A stretch of DNA of 9,556 bases from CAYSFE01 sp964430225. Its GTDB lineage: Bacteria > Patescibacteriota > Dojkabacteria > GCA-016699595 > JBAXKR01. The position numbers and the translations under genes were made by a program. The notes under the pieces are model-generated. The model saw only the letters and a program-made list of their open reading frames with translations. It was not told where the DNA came from and did not search any database. Below, one piece after another: positions 1 to 7,598 of this stretch (positions are counted from its first letter, which is position 1; each line of letters starts with the position of its first letter). The DNA lies in NCBI GenBank assembly GCA_964430225.1, contig CAYSFE010000018.1, positions 1 to 9,556 of the forward strand. The letters are read 5' to 3'.

Positions 1-1242
1 GTTCAGATAAATCAAAGATTTGGAACTATTGCAGTAATAGTGGCTGATGAGCATGGAGAGAACTTTAATGTAGATGTAACTACATATAGGTCAGAATCAG
101 AGTATGTGGGAGGTAGATGGCCATCTGAAGTCAAATTAGGAGTATCTTTAGAGGAAGATCTTAAAAGAAGAGATTTCACAATAAATGCATTAACGATAAA
201 TATGAAAGATGTATTTGAAGGTAAGGAAGTGAAAGTGATAGATAACTTTAATGGTATTAAAGATCTAGAGGATAAGATTATAAGAACAGTAGGGGATCCA
301 ATTGAGAGATTTAGTGAAGATGGACTTAGATCAGTAAGAGCATGTAGATTAGCATCAAATAAAGAATTTGTAATTGAACCTAATACCTATGAAGCTATTA
401 AACAAACTCTTCATATCACAAGAAAAATTTCAATAGAAAGATTTAGAGATGAGTTTGATAAGATACTTCTAAAATCTCCTAAACCATCCGTAGGTTTAAA
501 TCTTTTAAAAGACACTGGAATTCTCGAAATCTTTATACCTGAACTACTAGAGGGATTAAATGTAAATCAACCAAAATTTCATGTACATGATGTATTTGAA
601 CATGCACTAGCTTGTGTAGATAAGGCTGAAGATCAAGTTAAACTAGCTGCCCTATTTCATGATATTGCTAAACCAAGATGTGCAGATGGTGAGGGACACT
701 TCTATGGTCATGATCAAATGGGAGCAGATATGGTAAGAGAAATACTTACAAGACTTAAATACCCTAGAGAACAAGTAGAAAAAACTGCTAAATTAATAGA
801 GAATCATATGTTCTTCTATCCTTATTCAGTATATGATGATCCAAACTTTAATAGTGAAGAACTTAAAAAGAAAGATAGAGATGAGAAATTAAATATTGGA
901 TGGAAAGATAATGCTATAAGGAGATTTATTCAAAGGGTTGAGGAAGAAAATATTGAAGATCTCTTTAGATTAAGAATTGCAGATGCTACATGTAATCCTA
1001 AATCAGCATGGGATCCAACAGAGATAGATAGATTACAGGCAAGGATTTCAAAGGTACTATCTGAAGATAGTGCTTTAAAGATTACAGATTTAGAAATAGA
1101 CGGAAATGATTTGAAAGAAATGGGATATAATGGTAAAGAGATAGGAGACATTTTACAAAAATTACTGGATAAGGTAATAGATGAACCTGTGTTAAACGAG
1201 AAAACGAGGTTAAAAGAAATCGTATTAAAAGAATTTAAGTAA
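1..1242 (+). CDS. cca: CCA-adding tRNA nucleotidyltransferase with HD domain, 5' end missing
   Basis: Probably adds or repairs the 3' CCA end of tRNAs in the cytoplasm. The reading frame is open from base 1, so the gene begins outside the window. The GTG at 40 encodes a conserved internal valine and is not the start. Using window residue numbers (413 residues visible): the segment RFGTIAV near residue 6 belongs to the polymerase-beta-like head domain; RRDFTINAL at 56-64 is the nucleotide-binding RRD motif; EDGLRSVRACRLA at 106-118 is the EDxxR template motif; RFRDEF (147-152) is the next neck motif. An HD domain follows, with EHAL near 200, LFHDIAKP near 218 and ENH near 267. The C-terminus carries the family's DLEIDGNDLKEMG-type element and a GKEIGDIL helix (about 363-384). 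The GGxVRD and DxD catalytic motifs must lie upstream, unseen. This is a housekeeping gene that probably marks the cluster's edge. A poly(A) polymerase is the main alternative, since the families look alike. Confidence 0.93.
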   Translation, partial: VQINQRFGTIAVIVADEHGENFNVDVTTYRSESEYVGGRWPSEVKLGVSLEEDLKRRDFTINALTINMKDVFEGKEVKVIDNFNGIKDLEDKIIRTVGDPIERFSEDGLRSVRACRLASNKEFVIEPNTYEAIKQTLHITRKISIERFRDEFDKILLKSPKPSVGLNLLKDTGILEIFIPELLEGLNVNQPKFHVHDVFEHALACVDKAEDQVKLAALFHDIAKPRCADGEGHFYGHDQMGADMVREILTRLKYPREQVEKTAKLIENHMFFYPYSVYDDPNFNSEELKKKDRDEKLNIGWKDNAIRRFIQRVEEENIEDLFRLRIADATCNPKSAWDPTEIDRLQARISKVLSEDSALKITDLEIDGNDLKEMGYNGKEIGDILQKLLDKVIDEPVLNEKTRLKEIVLKEFK

Positions 1243-1281
1243 AAACAATAATTGGATTTATTATTTTTTATTTCTTTATCT

Positions 1282-2301
1282 ATGGCTAAAAATAAAACAG
1301 CACTTATAACAGGAGCAACTGGTCAAGATGGCGCTTGGTTATCAAAGCATTTACTTGATCTTGGATATACAGTGTATGGAGCTGCTAGAAGAAATAGTCA
1401 ACCTAATCAAGGTAGATTAGAAATTCTTGGCATAAAAGATAAAATAAAACTTGTTGAGTTTGAATTAAGTGATCAGTCAAATGTTAATGATGTAATTAGA
1501 GAAATTAAACCAGTTGAACTCTATAACTTAGCAGCTCAAAGTTTTGTTGCAGCTAGTTTTAAACAACCAATTAGTACAAGCCAGGTAGATTTTATGGGAG
1601 TTCTATATATTTTAGATGCTTTAAGACAATTTAGTAAGGAAACAAAATTCTACCAAGCATCTACTTCTGAAATGTTTGGTAAAGTACAAGAAGTACCACA
1701 AAAGGAAAGTACTCCTTTTTATCCTAAGAGTCCTTATGGGGTTGCAAAGCTTGCATCTCATTGGGCAACAATTAACTATAGAGAAAGTTATGGGTTATTT
1801 GGGTGTTCTGGTATCTTATTTAATCATGAATCAGAGTTAAGAGGAGAAGAATTTGTTACTAGAAAGATTTCCTTACATGCAGCTACATGGGCAAAGGGAG
1901 AAGGTAAAATACTTGAACTAGGAAATATGTCATCAAAAAGAGATTGGGGTTATGCAAAAGAATATGTACAAGGAATGCATCTAATGCTCCAACAAAAAAC
2001 TTCTGATACATATATACTTGCTACAGGAAAAACATATACAATAAGGGAATTTGTAGAAGCTGCATATGAAGTTGTAGGGATTAATATAAAATGGGTGGGA
2101 AAAGACCTTGATGAACAGGGTATTGATAAGAAAACTGGTAAGGTTATTGTTAAAGTTAACCCACAATTCTTTAGACCATCAGAGGTAGATCTATTAATTG
2201 GTGATGCTTCAAAAGCTAAGAAAGTCTTAGGCTGGGAAGCTAAGACTGATATGCTAAGTTTAGCTAAATTAATGGTAAAGTTTGATGTCGCAAGAAAATA
2301 A
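1282..2301 (+). CDS. gmd: GDP-mannose 4,6-dehydratase
   Basis: Converts GDP-D-mannose to GDP-4-keto-6-deoxy-D-mannose using bound NADP, the first step towards GDP-fucose, GDP-rhamnose or GDP-perosamine. The 339-residue protein has the usual length and a complete extended SDR layout: cofactor-binding GATGQDG (11-17), the NLAAQSFV strand (82-89), the active-site STSEMFG (127-133) giving T128 and E130, and Y152xxxK156. The family block RGEEFVTRKI (187-196), KRDWGYAKEYV (219-229) and FRPSEVDLLIGDASKAKKVLGW (297-318) are also present. ATG 1282 was chosen because the Rossmann strand begins straight after it. An in-frame TTG at 1252 would add ten hydrophobic residues encoded by T-rich leader sequence. 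No Shine-Dalgarno sequence is seen. In the usual substrate loop (NHESP-RG in most homologues), proline is replaced by glutamate (HESELRG). The downstream ABC gene starts inside or one base after this gene, so co-translation is likely. No GDP-fucose synthase or other finishing enzyme is in the window. Confidence 0.96.
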   Translation: MAKNKTALITGATGQDGAWLSKHLLDLGYTVYGAARRNSQPNQGRLEILGIKDKIKLVEFELSDQSNVNDVIREIKPVELYNLAAQSFVAASFKQPISTSQVDFMGVLYILDALRQFSKETKFYQASTSEMFGKVQEVPQKESTPFYPKSPYGVAKLASHWATINYRESYGLFGCSGILFNHESELRGEEFVTRKISLHAATWAKGEGKILELGNMSSKRDWGYAKEYVQGMHLMLQQKTSDTYILATGKTYTIREFVEAAYEVVGINIKWVGKDLDEQGIDKKTGKVIVKVNPQFFRPSEVDLLIGDASKAKKVLGWEAKTDMLSLAKLMVKFDVARK

Positions 2302-3058
2302 AATGAAAAATAAACCTGAAAATAATGTTGCTATTGAATTAATAAACGTTAGTAAAAGCTTTAGAATAAATCATGAAATTGGTAGTTCTACATTGAAAAG
2401 TGTCTTTGCTAATCCATTTGAATATCTTAAAAAACGAACCTACACATATTTTCATGCTTTAAAAAATATAAACCTGAAAATACAGAAAGGTGAGTCGGTT
2501 GGATTTATTGGAGCAAACGGTTCCGGTAAATCTACTACACTTAAAATTATTGCAGGAATATATGAAGCAGATAGTGGAAAGGTAAAAGTACAAGGAAGGA
2601 TAGTTCCATTTTTAGAATTAGGAGTGGGGTTTAATCCAGAATTAACAGCAAGAGAAAATATTTTCTTAAATGGAACAATCCTAGGTATGACTAGAAATAT
2701 GATTAAACAAAGGTTTGACGAAATCGTAAGGTTTGCTGAAATTGAAGAGTTTTTAGATACTCAAATAAAAAAGTTTTCTAGCGGTATGTTGGTTAGGCTT
2801 GCTTTCTCTATAGCCATAAGAGCAGAAGGGGATATATACATTCTTGATGAAATTCTGTCAGTAGGTGACTCTAAGTTCCAAGAAAAATCAAGAAAAGAAT
2901 TTGAAAAGCTTAGAAAAGAAGGTAAAACAGTTATATTTGTTTCCCATAACATGGATGCTATTAAAGAATTTTGTACAAAAGTTGTACTTTTGAAAAATGG
3001 TGAGCTTATAGAAACCAATAGTGTTCAAGATACAGTGGATATGTATTTAAACGGATAA
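2285..3058 (+). CDS. ABC transporter ATP-binding protein, polysaccharide/teichoic acid export type (short Wzt/TagH-like)
   Basis: Cytoplasmic ATPase subunit of an ABC-2 exporter for lipid-linked surface polysaccharide. From ATG 2285 it has 257 residues: Walker A GANGSGKST (76-84), a Q-loop region around FLELGVGFNPELTAREN (109-125), signature FSSGMLVRLAFSIA (164-177), Walker B DIYILDE (183-189) followed by ILSVGD, and the switch histidine in VSHNMD (219-224). The FSSGM signature and the LSVGD D-loop are typical of the Wzt/TagH/KpsT subgroup. The protein ends soon after the nucleotide-binding domain (VQDTVDMYLNG), so it lacks the C-terminal carbohydrate-binding domain of long Wzt proteins. ATG 2303, one base after the gmd stop, is an equally good start and gives 251 residues; ATG 2285 overlaps gmd by 17 bases; TTG 2282 is less likely. 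The usual permease partner (Wzm/TagG) is not adjacent on either side; the next gene is the YfhO-like protein four bases on. Confidence 0.93.
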   Translation: MSQENKMKNKPENNVAIELINVSKSFRINHEIGSSTLKSVFANPFEYLKKRTYTYFHALKNINLKIQKGESVGFIGANGSGKSTTLKIIAGIYEADSGKVKVQGRIVPFLELGVGFNPELTARENIFLNGTILGMTRNMIKQRFDEIVRFAEIEEFLDTQIKKFSSGMLVRLAFSIAIRAEGDIYILDEILSVGDSKFQEKSRKEFEKLRKEGKTVIFVSHNMDAIKEFCTKVVLLKNGELIETNSVQDTVDMYLNG

Positions 3059-3062
3059 TTAT

Positions 3063-5486
3063 TTGTTTGTAATAAGTAAAATAAAAAATATACTTGGTGA
3101 TTTAAATTTTAAGAAACTAATACAGTCTAGAATAACAATAATAATGTTATTTTTATTAGTTATTTTAATACTATTTTTTCCCAATATTCTTAACTTACAA
3201 CTTCTTGGTCAAGAAGATGGCTTTAAATATAATTATCCAATGTTTGAACAGGGATTCCATTTATGGAATTCTTCTATATTTCTAGGATATCCTTCATATT
3301 CAGATCCTCAAGTAGCAAGCTTTTTTCCAATAAGATTTATATTCCAAATACTCAAACTGGATTATAACTTATATGTGATGGTTGCTTACTTAATAGGAAT
3401 TTTAGGAACGTATTATTTGGTGTCGCTATTAGCAAAAAACAAATTAATTGCAATATTATCTGGTTTGTTAATTGGATTTAGTTTACCAATGTTGCAACAC
3501 CTAAATCATATAAATTTAATTTATAGTTTTGTATTTCTTCCTTGGATTATATTTTCGATAAAACGTATTTTGGATAGTAAAAATAAACTTTATTATTTAT
3601 TGTTATGTTTTTCAACAACTTTATCAATTTTGTCAGGACATACTCAAATCTCTACCTATGTATTAATATTTGTTTTGATTTTTATAGTCTTAACTAAATA
3701 TATTTGGGATTATTCACTTAAGAAAATCTTTTTAATAACATTACTATTATGCCTGGGAATTGGACTATCTGGGATACAATTAATTCCAAGTTTTAATCTG
3801 TATTCACAAACTCCTAGAAATAGTTTATCCCTTTATGATTTTAATACGTATACTCGCGAAACGAGTGATGTCCTTTCAGTATTATTCCCATTCATATATG
3901 GATACCCAGAGTTGTTACAAGGTAAAATAATGCCTTTATCTCAAACTAATTATTTTGGTAAATGGAATTTTACAGAGCTATCCGGATTTATAAGTGCCTT
4001 CACGATTATAATTTTGTTTTATTTGTCATTGAGCAAAAAAAGAATTATTGAGAAGAAATTAATTACGATTTTGTTAATAATAAGTTTTGTAATATTCTTA
4101 TTTATGCAAAGTGACTTAAGCTTGCTTACAAATATTTATTTTAAAATTCCCATTTTAAATTTATTTAGAGCTCATGGACGAATGATGTTGTTTATACAGT
4201 TTATATTTGTAATTCTTTTCTCTCTAGGATTAAGTCACTTGATTAATGATTTTAACCTGAAAGATAAAACCTTAATAAGGAGAAAAACTTTAAAAAGTAT
4301 CCTCTTTACATCTTTGGTATATATGTCTACATTAATTGTAATTTACCTGTTTAGATTTGACATTGTTAAAGAAGCAGCAGAAAGAAACATAAGCCTAGAA
4401 TCTTTATCGCCCTTAAAAAACATATCGGTATTATTGCCACTATTATTCTTTGTCTTGTCATCTACAATAATTATAGTTATATCTTACTTAAAAATTACTA
4501 AATATTTTTTATCTTTATTATTAATTGTGCTGATAGTAATTGAGGTGTTCCCAATTGCTTATAATATGGATTGGAAATATAACTCACCTAAAATAACTTC
4601 TGATTATTGTAATAAAGAAAGATTTTCTGAGAATATAAATCTACAAAAGAAAAGAATCTTGATATGGGATGGAGTATTCAGTCATGAAATTCCACCAAAT
4701 ATTAATATGTTATGTGGAATTTATACGTTAAATGGATATAACCCTCTTGTACTTAAAAAATTTATTTTAAATACTGGTAGTAATGGCATTGGTATGATTG
4801 AAAATTCCAGTATCTTGTTGTCTAGTAATCAGTATTTACTCAACCAGCTAGGAATAGAAGAGATAGTAGTAAATATTGAAAATCAAGATGTTGTAAATTT
4901 ACTTAAAGAAAATGGACTTAAAATAAAATCTATAGGTAAAAGTGATATTATTTTGAGTAATTTATATTCTAAAGAAATAATCTATTCTCCTAAACATATT
5001 TCTTATTCTCCTTTAGATTTTCTTACGATTTTATCTGGCAATGTATTGGATAATGAAACTGTTTATGTAAATAAAGATCCAAATCTAACAGATAATAACT
5101 TAAAAATAGATAGAATTGAAAACTCAATTTCAGATAAGATAAATATTTCTGTTGAGCCTATGAATCAAACAGGGTATATCTATACTAGTATGGTAAATTA
5201 CCCTGGTTGGAGATTAAGATTTCAGGATAGCCATGGCAAAGTAATTAATAATAATGGTGAAATTATTGAGGCAAATGGTGGATTTATTTCATTTATAGTT
5301 CCACCCAATACCAAATCAATTAAACTTTACTTTGAACCTTTTGATTTAAAACTTGGGTTAGCAATAAGTGTAATTTCATTATTAATCTTAATTTTAGTTA
5401 CTTTTGTAGATATACCAATGTATAGTTATAAAGTTGTTGATGTTATTAAAAGAAAGCGTATCAATTCCAAGAACCTTAATACTTAA
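3063..5486 (+). CDS. YfhO-like multipass membrane protein, putative GT-C-fold glycosyltransferase
   Basis: Large integral membrane protein of 807 residues. The N-terminus is basic, with a first membrane helix at about 24-43. The first outer loop contains GQEDGFKYNYPMF (49-61), where acidic residues E51/D52 sit where GT-C enzymes keep catalytic acids. Roughly ten further hydrophobic segments run to about residue 500. A soluble domain of about 255 residues follows (LNGYNPL is a YfhO-type motif). The YfhO-type C-terminal module has NYPGWRLRF and a proposed beta region ending FIVPPNTKSIKLYFEP, then a last membrane helix (about 764-784) and a basic cytoplasmic tail. Members are linked to adding sugars to envelope polymers on the outer face using polyprenyl-phosphate donors; that role here is inference. 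The start is TTG 3063: an in-frame stop lies at 3048-3050 and no ATG or GTG precedes ATG 3144, which would cut into the first helix. It begins four bases after the ABC gene, so it is probably in the same operon. Its tail overlaps the opposing EEP gene by 11 bases. Confidence 0.87.
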   Translation: MFVISKIKNILGDLNFKKLIQSRITIIMLFLLVILILFFPNILNLQLLGQEDGFKYNYPMFEQGFHLWNSSIFLGYPSYSDPQVASFFPIRFIFQILKLDYNLYVMVAYLIGILGTYYLVSLLAKNKLIAILSGLLIGFSLPMLQHLNHINLIYSFVFLPWIIFSIKRILDSKNKLYYLLLCFSTTLSILSGHTQISTYVLIFVLIFIVLTKYIWDYSLKKIFLITLLLCLGIGLSGIQLIPSFNLYSQTPRNSLSLYDFNTYTRETSDVLSVLFPFIYGYPELLQGKIMPLSQTNYFGKWNFTELSGFISAFTIIILFYLSLSKKRIIEKKLITILLIISFVIFLFMQSDLSLLTNIYFKIPILNLFRAHGRMMLFIQFIFVILFSLGLSHLINDFNLKDKTLIRRKTLKSILFTSLVYMSTLIVIYLFRFDIVKEAAERNISLESLSPLKNISVLLPLLFFVLSSTIIIVISYLKITKYFLSLLLIVLIVIEVFPIAYNMDWKYNSPKITSDYCNKERFSENINLQKKRILIWDGVFSHEIPPNINMLCGIYTLNGYNPLVLKKFILNTGSNGIGMIENSSILLSSNQYLLNQLGIEEIVVNIENQDVVNLLKENGLKIKSIGKSDIILSNLYSKEIIYSPKHISYSPLDFLTILSGNVLDNETVYVNKDPNLTDNNLKIDRIENSISDKINISVEPMNQTGYIYTSMVNYPGWRLRFQDSHGKVINNNGEIIEANGGFISFIVPPNTKSIKLYFEPFDLKLGLAISVISLLILILVTFVDIPMYSYKVVDVIKRKRINSKNLNT

Positions 5487-6660
5487 CTTCCCAATTAATT
5501 GCCTTATGATCTGTAAATCTAACATTCTTACTAGTACTACTAGTAGAATTCATGTTAGTTAACCCAATATCAATTACCCATTTAATAGGTCCTTTTGACA
5601 ACGATTCTTTGGGAGGTAATAGTAAATCAGTATTATGTCTCCTTGCTAGCATTTTAAGTGAAGTAATTTCTTCCAAATTTAATCTACTTATACCATTTAA
5701 TGTAATTCCTCCAAGTAAAGTCATAAGAGCAATTTTAAATGGAAAACTTCTAACTAACAAAGGACCTTCTATTAAAGGTTTAGAGGTATCAATACTAATT
5801 CCATACATATTAGTGTCACCGCAAAGGATAAAGGGAGTATCTTCATGCTTTACTAGTTCTATAGACTTTCTTAGAGTTCTTCTTCTGTCGATTGCTGAAC
5901 TAGCTGGAGAAACATATAAAGTACCCACTTGTAAGACTCTACCATTTTCATCTTCTAGAGTTAATATTAAAGTTTGGCCCCAAAAAGGATTAGCTTCTTT
6001 TAACCTATCCTTATTTCTAGGATCAATATTAAAATATGGATTCCAATCTAAAAAATCACCTTTTTGCTTCCCATGTTGTTGATTTTGAAAATGCGGAATT
6101 ATTGAAATCTCTTTTAATTTGATTGTGGGACGAAGATTTCTATTTACTAATATTCCAATTGATTCGGCCCTAAATTCTATATCACTTGGTTTAGTTTCAT
6201 GATAAACATAGGGAACTAAAACCGTTTCAAATCCTAAAGAAGCCATTTTTTCTAAAAAGTCAGGATTCTGCTTACCAGCTCTTAGAAACGTGGGAAAGTC
6301 TTGTACACAAATAATATCAGTAATACTAGATTTTTCCTCTAACCATGAATAAAATTCTACAAGAAGCCTTTCTCTTTCAATTGGGACAGGATTATTTATA
6401 TCAGATTTATAAAAAGTTTCATAACCTCCAATACCTCCCAAATTAACGGTCGTTACAGATAAACTATGCTTATCTACTGGTTCTGTTAATTTACTCAATC
6501 TTTGATCAGCTTTAAGATGAAATCCAACCTTTATACCGTCAGTATTAAGTAAAAGGCTTGTATCATAATCGGTTGTAAGTTTCCGTCTTGTGCCAGGGTT
6601 TAGTCTATACTCGTCAAATACTTGCTTTAATTGTAGGCGTTGTCTTGTTTCTATTTCCAT
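5476..6660 (-). CDS. Endonuclease/exonuclease/phosphatase (EEP) fold protein, function unknown
   Basis: Cytoplasmic-looking protein of 394 residues with no signal peptide. EEP landmarks appear in order: VTTVNLGG (N73, first motif); IICVQDFP (Q120-D121, where the family normally has a metal-binding glutamate after Q); VGTLYVSPAS (Y249, in the place of the active-site tyrosine of ExoIII/APE1 or the histidine of DNase I types); ILCGDTNMYG (D282 and N284); WVIDIGLT (D364); and FTDHKAINW (D384-H385). Substrates of this superfamily range from DNA to phosphoinositides, sphingomyelin and nucleotides, so the reaction cannot be named. Residues 1-65 match nothing I recognise. A moderately hydrophobic stretch lies at about 304-325, and a Ser/Thr run (STSSTS, 372-377) precedes the last motif. 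The ATG at 6660 lies inside the upstream glycosyltransferase gene, a 47-base overlap in another frame. No other ATG occurs before the first motif, though TTG at 6498 would avoid the overlap. Translational coupling to the glycosyltransferase is likely. Fold assignment is fairly firm; activity is open. Confidence 0.78.
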   Translation of the reverse strand: MEIETRQRLQLKQVFDEYRLNPGTRRKLTTDYDTSLLLNTDGIKVGFHLKADQRLSKLTEPVDKHSLSVTTVNLGGIGGYETFYKSDINNPVPIERERLLVEFYSWLEEKSSITDIICVQDFPTFLRAGKQNPDFLEKMASLGFETVLVPYVYHETKPSDIEFRAESIGILVNRNLRPTIKLKEISIIPHFQNQQHGKQKGDFLDWNPYFNIDPRNKDRLKEANPFWGQTLILTLEDENGRVLQVGTLYVSPASSAIDRRRTLRKSIELVKHEDTPFILCGDTNMYGISIDTSKPLIEGPLLVRSFPFKIALMTLLGGITLNGISRLNLEEITSLKMLARRHNTDLLLPPKESLSKGPIKWVIDIGLTNMNSTSSTSKNVRFTDHKAINWEVKY

Positions 6661-7582
6661 ATATTTGCTTTACTAGGTATAGAGGTCTTTGTTTTACTTC
6701 CTCATATATTCTACCAATATATTCTCCAATAAGTCCTACAGATAATAGCTGGACACCACCAAAAAATAATATAAATACAAGTGTCGATGCATAACCTGAA
6801 ATATCATTTTGAGTAGTTAGCCTATGAATAACAATAAATAAAGCATAAACCATTGAAAAGAAAAATGTAATAAATCCTAAAAAAGATGCTATTCTTAATG
6901 GTGAATATGTAAATGATGTGATACCGTCTACAGCAAAATCAAGAAGTTTAAAAAATTTAAACTTAGTTTTCCCTGCAAATCTTGGTTCTCGAACATATAA
7001 TAGTGAGTATTGTTTGTATCCAACCCATGAAAATAAACCTTTCATAAAACGATTTCTTTCTCTAAGTTCTTTAAGGGATTCAACTACTTTCTTGTCCATT
7101 AATCTGAAATCACCTGTGTTTTTGGGAATATTGATTACTACTATCTTAGACATAAGAATGTAGAACATTTTAGCAGTAAATTTTTTTAGAAAAGACTCTC
7201 CTTGTCTAGTAGTTCTAGTTGCATAAACAACATCGTAACCTTCATTCCATTTTGCCCACATGTCTTTCATTAATTCAGGTGGGTCCTGTAAATCTGCATC
7301 TATTGGTACTATAGCATCACCGGTAGATGCATCAATTCCAGCAGTCAATGCCAATTCTTTCCCAAAATTTCTAGAAAGATCTATAACTAAAATCTTTGTA
7401 TCTCTCTCAGATAGCTTCAACATGACATCCAGGGTTTGATCTGTACTTCCATCATTAATAAAGATTATTTCATAGTTTGTAGTAAGTTCATTAATAACCT
7501 TAATTGTTCTTTCATAAAATTTATCCAATACTTCCTCTTCATTCTTACATGGGACTATAACTGACAACTTTTTATCTATCAT
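6614..7582 (-). CDS. Family 2 glycosyltransferase, DPM1/GtrB-like polyprenyl-phosphate sugar transferase
   Basis: Probably transfers a hexose from a nucleotide sugar to undecaprenyl phosphate on the inner membrane face, making a lipid-linked donor for an outer-face transferase. The 322-residue protein has an N-terminal GT-A domain: LSVIVPCKNEEEVL (6-19), NDGSTD (43-48), the metal-binding DAD at 95-97 in PIDADLQDPPE (93-103), DFRLMD (158-163) and RNRFMKGLFSWVGY (176-189). The basic FAGKTKFKF segment (202-210) is an interface motif of this subgroup. Two C-terminal membrane helices follow at about 230-252 and 264-287, then IGEYIGRIYEEVKQRPLY (285-302), the subgroup's hallmark ending. The start is ATG 7582, directly before the first beta strand, 16 bases after the methyltransferase stop. 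It is the only gene here ending in TGA. Its last 47 bases also encode the start of the EEP gene. The sugar it carries cannot be told from sequence; GtrB, ArnC and DPM1-like enzymes share these motifs. Confidence 0.93.
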   Translation of the reverse strand: MIDKKLSVIVPCKNEEEVLDKFYERTIKVINELTTNYEIIFINDGSTDQTLDVMLKLSERDTKILVIDLSRNFGKELALTAGIDASTGDAIVPIDADLQDPPELMKDMWAKWNEGYDVVYATRTTRQGESFLKKFTAKMFYILMSKIVVINIPKNTGDFRLMDKKVVESLKELRERNRFMKGLFSWVGYKQYSLLYVREPRFAGKTKFKFFKLLDFAVDGITSFTYSPLRIASFLGFITFFFSMVYALFIVIHRLTTQNDISGYASTLVFILFFGGVQLLSVGLIGEYIGRIYEEVKQRPLYLVKQIYGNRNKTTPTIKASI

Positions 7583-7598
7583 AGTAGTTTATTAACAA

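Noticed and set aside
1243..1281. Weak hairpin (AATAAT 1247-1252 with ATTATT 1260-1265) and T-run as a terminator after the CCA-adding enzyme gene
   Set aside because: The stem is six A-T pairs only, too weak for an intrinsic terminator, and such pairs are common at this base composition.
1252..1281. TTG start adding ten residues to GDP-mannose 4,6-dehydratase
   Set aside because: The added residues are hydrophobic and T-rich-encoded, while ATG 1282 gives the family's normal start right before the cofactor-binding strand.
5533..5549. Repeated ACTAGT units in the 3' part of the EEP gene
   Set aside because: They encode a short Ser/Thr run (STSSTS) in a likely loop before the last motif. The repeat is only two copies long and needs no further explanation.
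5552..6082. A 176-codon open frame on the + strand, antisense to the EEP gene
   Set aside because: It lies wholly inside the EEP gene, whose frame carries ordered family motifs. The antisense translation resembles no known domain and is a by-product of the codon bias.
6614..6616. Possible recoding of TGA, as in some CPR lineages
   Set aside because: The only gene-ending TGA closes the glycosyltransferase at the expected family length, no gene has an internal TGA, and read-through would add just three residues before TAG.
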